From positions 1 to 37,061 of the forward strand of contig PGYH01000024.1 of assembly GCA_002839575.1 (NCBI GenBank): a stretch of DNA of 37,061 nt, given 5' to 3'. A program made the position numbers and the translations under genes. Position 1 is the first letter of the stretch, and every line of letters begins with the position of its first letter. The notes beneath the pieces are model-generated. The model worked only from the letters and a program-made list of their open reading frames with translations. It was not told the origin of the DNA and did no database searches. The DNA is from Methanomicrobiales archaeon HGW-Methanomicrobiales-6 (GTDB taxonomy: Archaea > Halobacteriota > Methanomicrobia > Methanomicrobiales > Methanoculleaceae). This document shows, piece after piece, positions 29,660-37,005 of the stretch.

Positions 29660-29923
29660 ATGATGGAAGAGATCCTTGCCATCCTTCTCGCGGTCGCGAT
29701 AGCCGCGGCGCTCTACTACCTCATGAAGAAGGCCATGACGCTCGTCATCAACGCCATCGCCGGCCTCATCACGCTCTGGCTCCTGAATTACTTCGACGTT
29801 CTCAGCTGGTTCGGTGCTCCCGACATCCAGATCAACCTGGTGACGATCCTCATCTGCGCCCTCGGAGGACTTCCGGGTGCCCTGGTTCTGGTCCTGCTTC
29901 ACCTTGTGGGGATTGCGATCTGA
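29660..29923 (+). CDS. BofA-family membrane protein
   Basis: An 87-residue membrane protein with about three hydrophobic segments (ILAILLAVAIAAALYYL, VINAIAGLITLWLLNYF, VTILICALGGLPGALVLVLLHLVGIAI). The pattern, including the VINAIAGL stretch and GGLPGALVLVLLHLVGI ending, matches the sigma-K processing inhibitor BofA family. In Bacillus BofA blocks the intramembrane protease SpoIVFB; archaeal members have no known target. Its position directly after lonB-tldD-tldE, with no gap, suggests it controls a membrane protease here too (inference). Two consecutive ATGs begin the gene. Confidence 0.8.
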   Translation: MMEEILAILLAVAIAAALYYLMKKAMTLVINAIAGLITLWLLNYFDVLSWFGAPDIQINLVTILICALGGLPGALVLVLLHLVGIAI

Positions 29924-29966
29924 GAGGGTTTTCGACCACTTCTTGCTTTTTGATACCCTCCGTCAA

Positions 29967-30105
29967 CTCACGCGAAGCCGCGAAATCGCGAAGTCCACAC
30001 AGGTGTCGATCGTCCATTTCGCGTCCTTTGCGCCTTCGCGTGAGACCATCTCAAAGACAGGGCTGGTAGAAGCCCCGTAAGGATAGCGATACACCTCACG
30101 CGAAG
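29967..30105. repeat. CTCACGCGAAG repeat cluster
   Basis: The 11-mer CTCACGCGAAG occurs at 29967-29977 and 30095-30105, and its inverted copy CTTCGCGTGAG at 30034-30044. The first and middle copies bound a 78-base unit with further internal cgcgaa units. No gene is supported between 29924 and 30165. It looks like a miniature palindromic element or remnant. Confidence 0.7.
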
Positions 30106-30165
30106 AGCGGCGGATGGTAAATCCGGGGCGAAACCCTTATCCCCTGCTGTGAGTTCTCTGGAACC

Positions 30166-30792
30166 ATGCCTCTGCCCCGGGCGGGTGCGCTTCTTGCAGC
30201 CGTCATCCTGGCCCTGTATGCGGGTGTTGCTGCAGTGGTGCTGACCGCGCCTTATGGAGATCCGTTCAATGTCATAGCGCGCCTTCTCGCTCTGTGGGGT
30301 TTCCTGGCTCTCGCCATTGCAGCTATTATGACACCGTTCCTCCGGGAGATCATGAAGGTCTTCGGCAGGCCGTTTCTCGCGGTGCACCATACCTTCGCCG
30401 CCATCGGGCTTCTCCTCCCTACGCTGCACCCGGTGACCCTTGCCATAGGCGCGATGAATCCTGCCATATTCATCCCCATCTTCTCTCCCTGGGGGAGGTT
30501 CTGGGCACTCGCAGGCCGGCCCGCGCTCTACCTCCTCTACATCGCCTTCGCCGCCGTGGTGCTCCGGAAGTATATCCCGAAGTACTGGCGGTGGGCTCAC
30601 GGCCTGATGTATGTCGTCCTCCTCTTTGCCGTCGTGCACGGAAACCTGATCGGAACCGATTTCCAGGAGCCGATCATATGGGTGCTTTTCAATGCGCTCT
30701 TCGCCCTTGTCGTTGCGGCATTCGTCCTCAAGCGGTGGCAGAGGATGCGGAAGAAGGGGGCACCCGGTCGGAGCGACATTTCGAGGGCGTAA
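30166..30792 (+). CDS. Ferric-reductase-like transmembrane haem protein
   Basis: A 208-residue membrane protein with about six helices, a short N-terminus and a basic C-terminal tail. His74/His75, His88, His145 and His158 lie in neighbouring helices; the 14- and 13-residue spacings (74/88 and 145/158) are those of the bis-haem ferric reductase/YedZ superfamily. Such proteins move electrons across the membrane via b-haems. No flavin/NAD domain is attached, so a separate partner is needed. A TATA-like cttatccc at 30136-30143 lies about 27 bases before the ATG, implying a leaderless mRNA. The partner and acceptor are unknown; the adjacent genes give no hint. Confidence 0.75.
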   Translation: MPLPRAGALLAAVILALYAGVAAVVLTAPYGDPFNVIARLLALWGFLALAIAAIMTPFLREIMKVFGRPFLAVHHTFAAIGLLLPTLHPVTLAIGAMNPAIFIPIFSPWGRFWALAGRPALYLLYIAFAAVVLRKYIPKYWRWAHGLMYVVLLFAVVHGNLIGTDFQEPIIWVLFNALFALVVAAFVLKRWQRMRKKGAPGRSDISRA

Positions 30793-30874
30793 AGCCTGTC
30801 CGGAAGGGCAGGCGTCGCTGACCAAAAAATTGCTGCGTAACTTTTTCGAGATCTGGTTCTGCGAAGCGTCGCAT

Positions 30875-31570
30875 TTAGAACAAACTTGCCTCCGAGTAAA
30901 CCATTATCTGGTCCTGGAGTATCTCAAACGGTTTGATCTCCCGTGAATGGGCCGAACGACGCATCTTCACGACCTCAAGGGCCAGGTGTACTTCGGTGAG
31001 TCCTGGAGAGCGGATATAGCGAAGGAGGATCACCGTATCCGCCAGATACTCAACGAGGCCGTACTTGCTCCCGTCCGGATTTGCCACGTCAGTCTCGCTC
31101 GTCAGCGCCAGGGTGCAGTCCTCATCCCGCATCACTTCAATGAGCCTGAACATCTCCCGCCGCCGGTCGGACGCGTCCTCGAAGAGTCCCTCGAAGAGGG
31201 ATATCGGGTCGATGATCACCCTGGAGGCTCCGGTGCTCTTGATGAGGGCGGGGAGCTCGCTCTTGATGCTGCTGATTGCGAGATTAAAGTCGGTTGGGTC
31301 CAGCTTGAGCAGGTAGAACCGGTCGCTGAACGCCTCCGTATCCCAGCCTTTCTGTGCCATGGTGGCACGGAGGAGTTCCTCGCGTTCTTCGAGACTGATA
31401 TAGATCACTTTCTCCCCCTGGCGGAGTCCCTCGTATGCGAACTGGAGGCCAAACGTCGTTTTCCCGGTGCCATAGGTGCCGACGAGCGCGCAGATGCTCC
31501 TCTCAAGAAGTCCCCCTAAGAGCATCGCATCCAGCCCTTCGACTCCGAACTTCACCCGACGCATCGTCAT
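30875..31570 (-). CDS. KaiC/RAD55-like RecA-superfamily ATPase (intact P-loop)
   Basis: A 231-residue single-domain KaiC-like ATPase: FGVEGLDAMLLGGL, Walker A GTYGTGKT (31-38), the catalytic Glu pair in YISLEE (61-62), Walker B VIID (118-121), and the closing VHLALEVVKMRRSAHSREIKPFEI segment typical of the family. It resembles the archaellum ATPase FlaH/ArlH in size and build. The start ATG at 31570 overlaps the stop of the companion ATPase gene (ATGA), so the two are co-translated and probably form a pair or mixed ring. It lies opposite the GspE/TadC genes, suggesting a role with that machine. It could alternatively be a general signalling ATPase. Confidence 0.82.
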   Translation of the reverse strand: MTMRRVKFGVEGLDAMLLGGLLERSICALVGTYGTGKTTFGLQFAYEGLRQGEKVIYISLEEREELLRATMAQKGWDTEAFSDRFYLLKLDPTDFNLAISSIKSELPALIKSTGASRVIIDPISLFEGLFEDASDRRREMFRLIEVMRDEDCTLALTSETDVANPDGSKYGLVEYLADTVILLRYIRSPGLTEVHLALEVVKMRRSAHSREIKPFEILQDQIMVYSEASLF

Positions 31571-32403
31571 ACTACCACCCGTATGTTGCGCACTTCAAAC
31601 CCGCCTGATGCTGAAATCGAGAGCGCGAACTTCACCAGATCCTTATCCTCGAGGCGAGGCATCACGCCCCGGAACTTCTCAAAGTGCATAACCCGTTGCC
31701 GGCGCTGTGCACCCCCCTCCTCCCAGCGGAAGAAGATCGTGGCGTCGACGCAGTCGACGATCTCAAGTTCCCATGACTGATCCAGGATCCCGGAGGTGAG
31801 CAGAAGATAGATCGTGGTGTTCCGGCGTTTTGCTGTTCGCTGCAGCCCGCGCAGGAAGGCGATAAATGCATGCCGCTGATCCCCTTCCATCAGTGACGGT
31901 GCAATATCGGTCAGCGAATCCAGGACGATCAGGCTGTTCTTCGCGCATCCACCAACCACCCGGGCGAGTTCCGCAAGGATGTCATCGTTCTCCTTGCGTT
32001 GCTTCTTCTGCAGACGTTCGACGACGCTTCCTTCCCCGTACCAGTCCGGAGGGACGATGCTGGCATCGAAGTAGAGTTCCGAGAGGTCGTAAAAGACTAT
32101 CTCCTCCCCAAGTCGATCGTAGAGGTCCGGATTGAATGAAAGCGCTATCTCTTTCAGGATATCCTCCCGCATACGGGTGAACGTTACGTACGAGATGCTC
32201 TCCGGGAGCAGAAGGTGCTCCCCGCCCGCCCCGCTCCGCTTCATCAGGGAGAGCTGTATGAGCGAGGTCTGCACAAATTCGACGTTGCCGGCGCCATGCT
32301 CTCCGAGGAGCAGCACCGCTGACCCCGGTGGGATACCCCCTTCCAGTACGGGATCGAGGGAGTTGATGCCCGTCGGCATCCGTAACTCGAGGCGATCGTG
32401 CAT
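31567..32403 (-). CDS. KaiC-like ATPase homologue with degenerate P-loop
   Basis: A 278-residue RecA-fold protein: RMPTGINSLDPVLEGGIPPGSAVLLLG followed by GEHGAGNV (34-41), where the Walker A Lys and Thr/Ser are replaced by Asn and Val. Walker B (SLIVLDSLTD) is retained, and the end (QRVMHFEKFRGVMPRLEDKDLVKF) fits the family. It probably binds nucleotide poorly or not at all and may be a regulatory partner of the intact ATPase encoded next. The ATG at 32403 is preferred over the longer frame to 32547: a TATA-like box (32440-32431, minus strand) lies about 32 bases upstream, giving a nearly leaderless mRNA. Confidence 0.78.
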   Translation of the reverse strand: MHDRLELRMPTGINSLDPVLEGGIPPGSAVLLLGEHGAGNVEFVQTSLIQLSLMKRSGAGGEHLLLPESISYVTFTRMREDILKEIALSFNPDLYDRLGEEIVFYDLSELYFDASIVPPDWYGEGSVVERLQKKQRKENDDILAELARVVGGCAKNSLIVLDSLTDIAPSLMEGDQRHAFIAFLRGLQRTAKRRNTTIYLLLTSGILDQSWELEIVDCVDATIFFRWEEGGAQRRQRVMHFEKFRGVMPRLEDKDLVKFALSISASGGFEVRNIRVVV

Positions 32404-32504
32404 AGATACACATCGTATATAGGGAGAACGATTAAAATATTCTGGTTCTGTGCGGCATTCATGGATTTCGGAGGTCCAATTGGCATCCCTCGTTAAAAAA
32501 GCAG

Positions 32505-32514
32505 ATTTTATAAG
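32505..32514 (+). promoter_or_regulatory. TATA box for the gspE/tadC operon
   Basis: attttataag on the plus strand predicts transcription from about 32538. This rules out translation from the open frame at 32450 and leaves a leader of about 140 bases before the gspE ATG, containing the small open frame at 32607. Confidence 0.6.
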
Positions 32515-32606
32515 CAAGTCCTCCACATCTCCTATTGACTCAAGCAACTCCCGGGAATTGCGCTTCGTCTTCGAATCCCGGGTTAAAAACGTTGGTCACG
32601 GTGAAT

Positions 32607-32684
32607 ATGAGAGATATCGTCAGGGATCCCGTGATGCAGGTGGTGTGCACGACGGGCACGTTTCCTGTGCGGGTGCTGCAATGA
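32607..32684 (+). CDS. Possible 25-residue leader peptide coupled to gspE
   Basis: An open frame beginning ATG at 32607, just after GGTGA (32600-32604), encodes MRDIVRDPVMQVVCTTGTFP and five more residues and stops at TGA 32682-32684, overlapping the gspE ATG (ATGA). The overlap and the nearby ribosome binding site suggest translational coupling. No homology is recognised; it may be coincidental. Confidence 0.3.
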   Translation: MRDIVRDPVMQVVCTTGTFPVRVLQ

Positions 32685-34327
32685 CACCGGGCAGCGATCT
32701 GCCGGCAGATCGTAACCCTCCCGCCGCGAAGCGATCAGGCCTGCCCGGTTTTCTAGGCCGTCTTCTCCTCTCCTGGAAGGACGGCGCAGCTGCAGGTGAG
32801 TACGACCCCGCAATGCATGGCCCCCTGGTGGAAGCGAAGGTCCCTCCGGGCTACGAGGAACTTGATCGCTACTGGATCGCCGAAGGCCTCTCGCTCGCTA
32901 TAATCACCCGAAATGTGCAGACGAACCAGCCAGAGTACCTTCTCTTCGAGCCTGTGCTCTCGGATTTCGAGTACGAACTCCTGGAACGGCTCTTTGAAGA
33001 CCTCCGCGACACCCTGATCCTTGAAGATCACGACCTGACATCCGATCGCCGGAAGGTTCTCGCCAGGAAGATGCAGGAGTTGCTCGTGGAGTACGGCCTC
33101 ACACTCACCGATGCCTCGATCTTTCGGCTCCGTTATTACCTCGGGCGCAACTTCCTCGGTTGGTCGCGCATCGATGCGCTGATAAACGATCCCCTGATCG
33201 AAGATATCTCCTGTGATGGGACAAACGTCCCCCTTTTCCTGTATCACCGGGAGCACCAGAACATCAAGACAAACATCCTCTTTGACGAGGAGGCTTTAAA
33301 CTCATTTGCGATCACGCTCGCCCAGCGTTCGGGCAAGCATGTCTCTATAGGAAGTCCACTCGTGGACGCGACCCTTCCTGATGGCTCGAGGCTGCAACTG
33401 ACGTTCGGCAACGAAGTCACTACCCGGGGCACCTCGTTCACGATCAGGAAGTTCCGGGAGGAGCCGTTCACGCCCGTCGAACTGATGGAGACGAACACCT
33501 TCGACGTCGACCAGCTCGTCTACTTCTGGATAGCGATCGAGAACAACAAAAGCCTGCTCTTTATCGGCGGCACCGCGTCGGGGAAGACTACATCCCTCAA
33601 CGCTGTCGCCCTTTTCATCCCGCCGCTCTCAAAGATCGTCTCCATCGAGGACACCCGTGAGATCACGCTCTACCATGAGAACTGGGTTGCGACCGTCACG
33701 CGCGAGACGGTATCCGAAGGGCCCGGCACCAATTCCATCGGGATGTTTGATCTCCTCAAGGCTGCCATGCGACAGCGTCCTGAGTACATCCTGGTCGGCG
33801 AGGTTCGGGGAAGCGAGGCCCAAACCCTCTTCCAGGCGATGAGCACCGGGCATACGACGTTCTCCACCATGCATGCCGGCGGGGTCGACGCGGCGATCCA
33901 CCGTCTGGAGAATGAACCGCTCAACGTGCCAAGAAGCATGCTCCAGGCACTGGACATCATATCTGTCCAGTCGCTCACTCACCGGGGGCGCGACCATGTC
34001 AGGCGGTGCCGGGAGATCGTCGAGCTTGCCGGGATCGACTCGCTTACCGGCAACATCCAGGTGAACACGGTCTATGAGTACAACCCCGTGCCCGACACCT
34101 TCACCTTCTCGGGGCGTTCCCGGATCTTCACTGAGATCATGGCGTATCGCGGGTGGAGCCGGGTCCAGTTGGAGGAAGAGTTGCGGATCCGGCAAAGCGT
34201 CCTTCTCGCGATGCGTGAGCAGGGTATCAGGGACTACAGGGCGGTCGCCCGCATCATTCAGGCCTTCACTACCGAGCGGGATCGGGTGCTTGCCTCCCTC
34301 GACGACCTCGGCAGGTTGATCCGGTGA
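32681..34327 (+). CDS. Type II/IV secretion-system ATPase, GspE/VirB11 superfamily (archaeal type)
   Basis: A 548-residue secretion ATPase. The N-terminal domain (~1-200) is followed by the motor: Walker A GGTASGKTTS (~296-305), an Asp box with IVSIEDTREI, Walker B around RPEYILVGEVRGSEA, and a His box TGHTTFSTMHAGG. These are the motifs of FlaI/ArlI and archaeal PilB-like hexamers that drive type IV filament assembly or secretion. The ATG at 32681 is chosen because the upstream part of the open frame lies in the promoter and leader. The stop overlaps the next gene (TGATG at 34325-34329), so it is coupled to the TadC-like platform protein. It is larger and distinct from archaellum ArlI; no pilin gene is in the window. 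Confidence 0.93.
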   Translation: MTPGSDLPADRNPPAAKRSGLPGFLGRLLLSWKDGAAAGEYDPAMHGPLVEAKVPPGYEELDRYWIAEGLSLAIITRNVQTNQPEYLLFEPVLSDFEYELLERLFEDLRDTLILEDHDLTSDRRKVLARKMQELLVEYGLTLTDASIFRLRYYLGRNFLGWSRIDALINDPLIEDISCDGTNVPLFLYHREHQNIKTNILFDEEALNSFAITLAQRSGKHVSIGSPLVDATLPDGSRLQLTFGNEVTTRGTSFTIRKFREEPFTPVELMETNTFDVDQLVYFWIAIENNKSLLFIGGTASGKTTSLNAVALFIPPLSKIVSIEDTREITLYHENWVATVTRETVSEGPGTNSIGMFDLLKAAMRQRPEYILVGEVRGSEAQTLFQAMSTGHTTFSTMHAGGVDAAIHRLENEPLNVPRSMLQALDIISVQSLTHRGRDHVRRCREIVELAGIDSLTGNIQVNTVYEYNPVPDTFTFSGRSRIFTEIMAYRGWSRVQLEEELRIRQSVLLAMREQGIRDYRAVARIIQAFTTERDRVLASLDDLGRLIR

Positions 34328-36264
34328 TGCTGCCCGGCCGTGCACACGCTTACCGCCTCGTCCGTCGGCTGGTGCAGCGCGACCCCATACGCTACCGGCA
34401 TCTCCGTGAAGATCTCGTTGCGGCGAACCTGGGAGTCACCCTTGACGGCTACCTCCTGCGGGTGTTCACCGTCTCCGGGCTCTTCGGCACCTTCTGGGCG
34501 GTTGCGGCGTTCCTCGCAATGCGGCTTTTTGTTCTCCCACAGGTGGGCACCAGGGTTTACAATGTCTTCTCCCTCCACCTGCCGGCGTCCATGCTGACGG
34601 ATCCGACACTCGTTATTCTGCAGGTTGTTGCAAGCATATTCATCTTCGTCCTTGCTGCCTACATGATCCATGCCTTCTTCCTGTGGTACCCGTCTCTGGT
34701 GAAGAAGAACCGGGCGATCCGGATTAACCTCCTGATCCACCACGCCGTCGCCTACATGTATGCCATGCGCCAGGGTGGCGCGGAAATTATGGCGGTCTTC
34801 CGCTCAATAAGCGCAAACCCAGCAGTCTACGGGGAAGCAGCCCTGGAGTTCCGGCGTGCCGTCCGGGACGCCGACTACTTCGGCTACGATGTGCTCACGG
34901 CGCTTCGGCACCTGCAGGAGACAACTCCGTCAGATAAACTGCGTGAGTTCGTACAGGATCTTGTCTCCGTGGTCGAGAGCGGGGGTGACCTGCTCGCCTT
35001 TCTCGATACCCGGGTACGCACCTACCAGGAGGATGCCCGGTTTGAGCAGATGACCTTCCTCTCCACACTCCAGCTGGTGGCCGAAGCCTATGTGACGCTC
35101 TTCGTCGCCGGACCACTCTTCCTCATCATTGTCATGATCGTTATGGGTTTCGTGAGCAGCACGCCCGTTATGCAACTCTCGGTCGTCATCTACCTCCTGG
35201 TCCCGGTTGGCTCGCTCTTCTTTATCCTCTTCGTCGACGCAATCTCGATCAAGACCGAGGGGATAGAGCGATGCATCGAGGAACGCTGGCTTCACGAGTT
35301 TGGCGACGTCCGGGTTGAGGAACGGCCCGGCGACGAACCGCTCATCCGGCAGCTTGCGCACTACGACCGGATCCGCAACCTTCGAACCTTTCTGCGCCAC
35401 CCACTTCAAGCATTTCTTATCGAACCGAACCGGACGTTCTATGTGACGGTGCCGGTTGCGCTTGCTTATGTCATCCTCGCCGTCCTCAGTACCCCGGCCT
35501 ACTCCGATATCGAGGTGATGATCGACGTCATCGATGACCACCTCATCATAGCGTTGCTGTTCGTCCTTGCCCCTTTCGGCATATCCCACCTGTTCTGGCA
35601 GAAGAGGGCAATGGCGATCGAGGCTTCTATCCCTGAGTTCCTGAACCGTCTTTCCGGGATAAATCAGGTGGGTCTGACGCTCGCGCAGGCGATAACGATT
35701 CTCGTGAAGGCTGATCTCGGGGTGTTATCCTACGAGATCAAAAAGATCAAGCGCGACATCGAGTGGGGTGCGACTGTCCGGGATGCGCTTGTACGGTTCG
35801 AGGAACGGGTACAGACCCCCACCATTGCCCGGGCCGTCACCCTGATCACGACAGCGGGCCAGATGACCGGAAGCATCGGCGATGTTCTGGACATCGCGGC
35901 CCGCGACGTCGCGATGTCGGAGACCCTCAAACGCGAGAGGCGGGGCGAGATGTTCATCTACGTCATCATCGTCTACCTGGTGTGCACCGTCTTTATATTT
36001 GTCGTGGCGGTTATCGACGCCCAGTTCCTCTCCGTGCTGGCCACGGTCGACGTTACGACGACAGGGTACATGCCTGGCTCGATGTCGTTTGGGGACACTG
36101 CCATCGTGACGTTCAAGCGTCTCCTCTTCCACGCTTGCCTCATCCAGGCACTCTTCTCCGGCCTGATCGCCGGGGAGATGGGAGAGGGCTCGATCCGGGC
36201 GGGGGTCAAACACGCGGCTGTGATGGTCTTTATTGCGTTTGTGATCTTCACCATCCTTCTGTAG
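34327..36264 (+). CDS. TadC/FlaJ-like type IV filament platform membrane protein
   Basis: A 645-residue membrane protein with about nine predicted helices (around residues 40-65, 95-120, 250-275, 285-305, 370-390, 405-425, 550-575, 600-620, 625-645) and two cytoplasmic GspF-type domains (around 130-240 and 440-545), each with a helical core: HHAVAYMYAMRQGGAEIMAV and SIPEFLNRLSGINQVGLTLA. The duplicated domain layout and nine helices match FlaJ/ArlJ and archaeal TadC proteins that form the base of the filament. ATG at 34327 overlaps the gspE stop. It would anchor the ATPase at the membrane; pilins and prepilin peptidase must be encoded elsewhere. Confidence 0.9.
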   Translation: MLPGRAHAYRLVRRLVQRDPIRYRHLREDLVAANLGVTLDGYLLRVFTVSGLFGTFWAVAAFLAMRLFVLPQVGTRVYNVFSLHLPASMLTDPTLVILQVVASIFIFVLAAYMIHAFFLWYPSLVKKNRAIRINLLIHHAVAYMYAMRQGGAEIMAVFRSISANPAVYGEAALEFRRAVRDADYFGYDVLTALRHLQETTPSDKLREFVQDLVSVVESGGDLLAFLDTRVRTYQEDARFEQMTFLSTLQLVAEAYVTLFVAGPLFLIIVMIVMGFVSSTPVMQLSVVIYLLVPVGSLFFILFVDAISIKTEGIERCIEERWLHEFGDVRVEERPGDEPLIRQLAHYDRIRNLRTFLRHPLQAFLIEPNRTFYVTVPVALAYVILAVLSTPAYSDIEVMIDVIDDHLIIALLFVLAPFGISHLFWQKRAMAIEASIPEFLNRLSGINQVGLTLAQAITILVKADLGVLSYEIKKIKRDIEWGATVRDALVRFEERVQTPTIARAVTLITTAGQMTGSIGDVLDIAARDVAMSETLKRERRGEMFIYVIIVYLVCTVFIFVVAVIDAQFLSVLATVDVTTTGYMPGSMSFGDTAIVTFKRLLFHACLIQALFSGLIAGEMGEGSIRAGVKHAAVMVFIAFVIFTILL

Positions 36265-36332
36265 CCCTGCCTTTTGGATGGCCACGATAGGGTTTTATCC
36301 TCTGCCCGCTATCTCTTTCCTGGTGATGCCAG

Positions 36333-36485
36333 ATGTGCACAGTCGGTGGACCAGTCGATATCGAGTTCAATGAGCGCGTGAAGGGCACAAACTACCGCTG
36401 CAAAGAATGCGGCGAGAAGTTCAAGGGTATCGGCAAGCGGCCCATGTGCCCGAGCTGCCAGTCGGAAGATGTCGAAGAAGTCTGA
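36333..36485 (+). CDS. Zinc-ribbon microprotein
   Basis: A 50-residue protein with two CxxC knuckles, CKECGEKF (Cys23/Cys26) and CPSC (Cys39/Cys42), 12 residues apart, enough for one zinc ribbon, plus an acidic tail EDVEEV. A GGTGATG ribosome binding site lies at 36322-36328 and a TATA-like ttttatcc at 36293-36300. The final 17 bases overlap the next gene, so translation is coupled. Such single ribbons usually bind nucleic acid or act as protein adaptors; the function here is unknown. Confidence 0.8.
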   Translation: MCTVGGPVDIEFNERVKGTNYRCKECGEKFKGIGKRPMCPSCQSEDVEEV

Positions 36486-37005
36486 AGGCGGCGCTTCGGG
36501 GTTTTCCTCTGCCGGGTCGGGTGTTGCGACCATACCCCTCGGCGATGAACCCCTCCTTATCCAGGGAGAACGTTCTTTTCTACTTGTTGCAAAAGCCAGC
36601 TGCCGGTTTACACTTTGCATCGAGACCCCTGACGACGAGTACTGCCAGGGGGTCGACCCTGACGATCTGGTTGCCGTCTCCATGCCGGAAGGCGGCCCCA
36701 TCGAGCAGGCACGCATGATGCTTGAGCTGGTCCGGCGCTACCACATCCCGCTCGTAGTCCTTCCTAAAGATCACCCCGGCTCGAAACGGTTATCGATGGT
36801 CGTCTCGGTCGCCCCGGAGATCCTCTTCGCCTGCGATATCCGCCGGGGAACCCACCCCGAGCAGCACCTGCTCTGTTCATCGGCGGAGTTTTCGGGGCTC
36901 TCGCTTGCCGGGGTTCCCGGGGGCATTACGATGAAAAATCTTCCTCTCGGTGTGAAAATAATACATCTGGATGTGGAAAAAACCTCAGCGGACAAACAAC
37001 AATAA
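36469..37005 (+). CDS. Protein of unknown function coupled to the zinc-ribbon gene
   Basis: A 178-residue soluble protein I do not recognise. A disordered Ser/Gly-rich start (MSKKSEGGASGFSSAGSG) precedes a compact alpha-beta region: IPLGDEPLLIQGERSFLLVAKASCRFTL, DPDDLVAVSMPEGG, a helix EQARMMLELVRRYHIPLVVLPKDHPGSKRLSMVVSV, and CDIRRGTHPEQHLLC. The PLVVLPKDHPGSKR segment could contribute to a phosphate- or nucleotide-binding site, but no known motif is met. ATG 36469 overlaps the upstream gene by 17 bases. The neighbourhood suggests a two-gene operon with the zinc ribbon. Confidence 0.7.
   Translation: MSKKSEGGASGFSSAGSGVATIPLGDEPLLIQGERSFLLVAKASCRFTLCIETPDDEYCQGVDPDDLVAVSMPEGGPIEQARMMLELVRRYHIPLVVLPKDHPGSKRLSMVVSVAPEILFACDIRRGTHPEQHLLCSSAEFSGLSLAGVPGGITMKNLPLGVKIIHLDVEKTSADKQQ

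Noticed and set aside
32450-32680. Longer start for the GspE ATPase
   Set aside because: The TATA box at 32505-32514 lies inside this stretch, so it cannot be translated from that promoter; the sequence is also unlike GspE N-termini.
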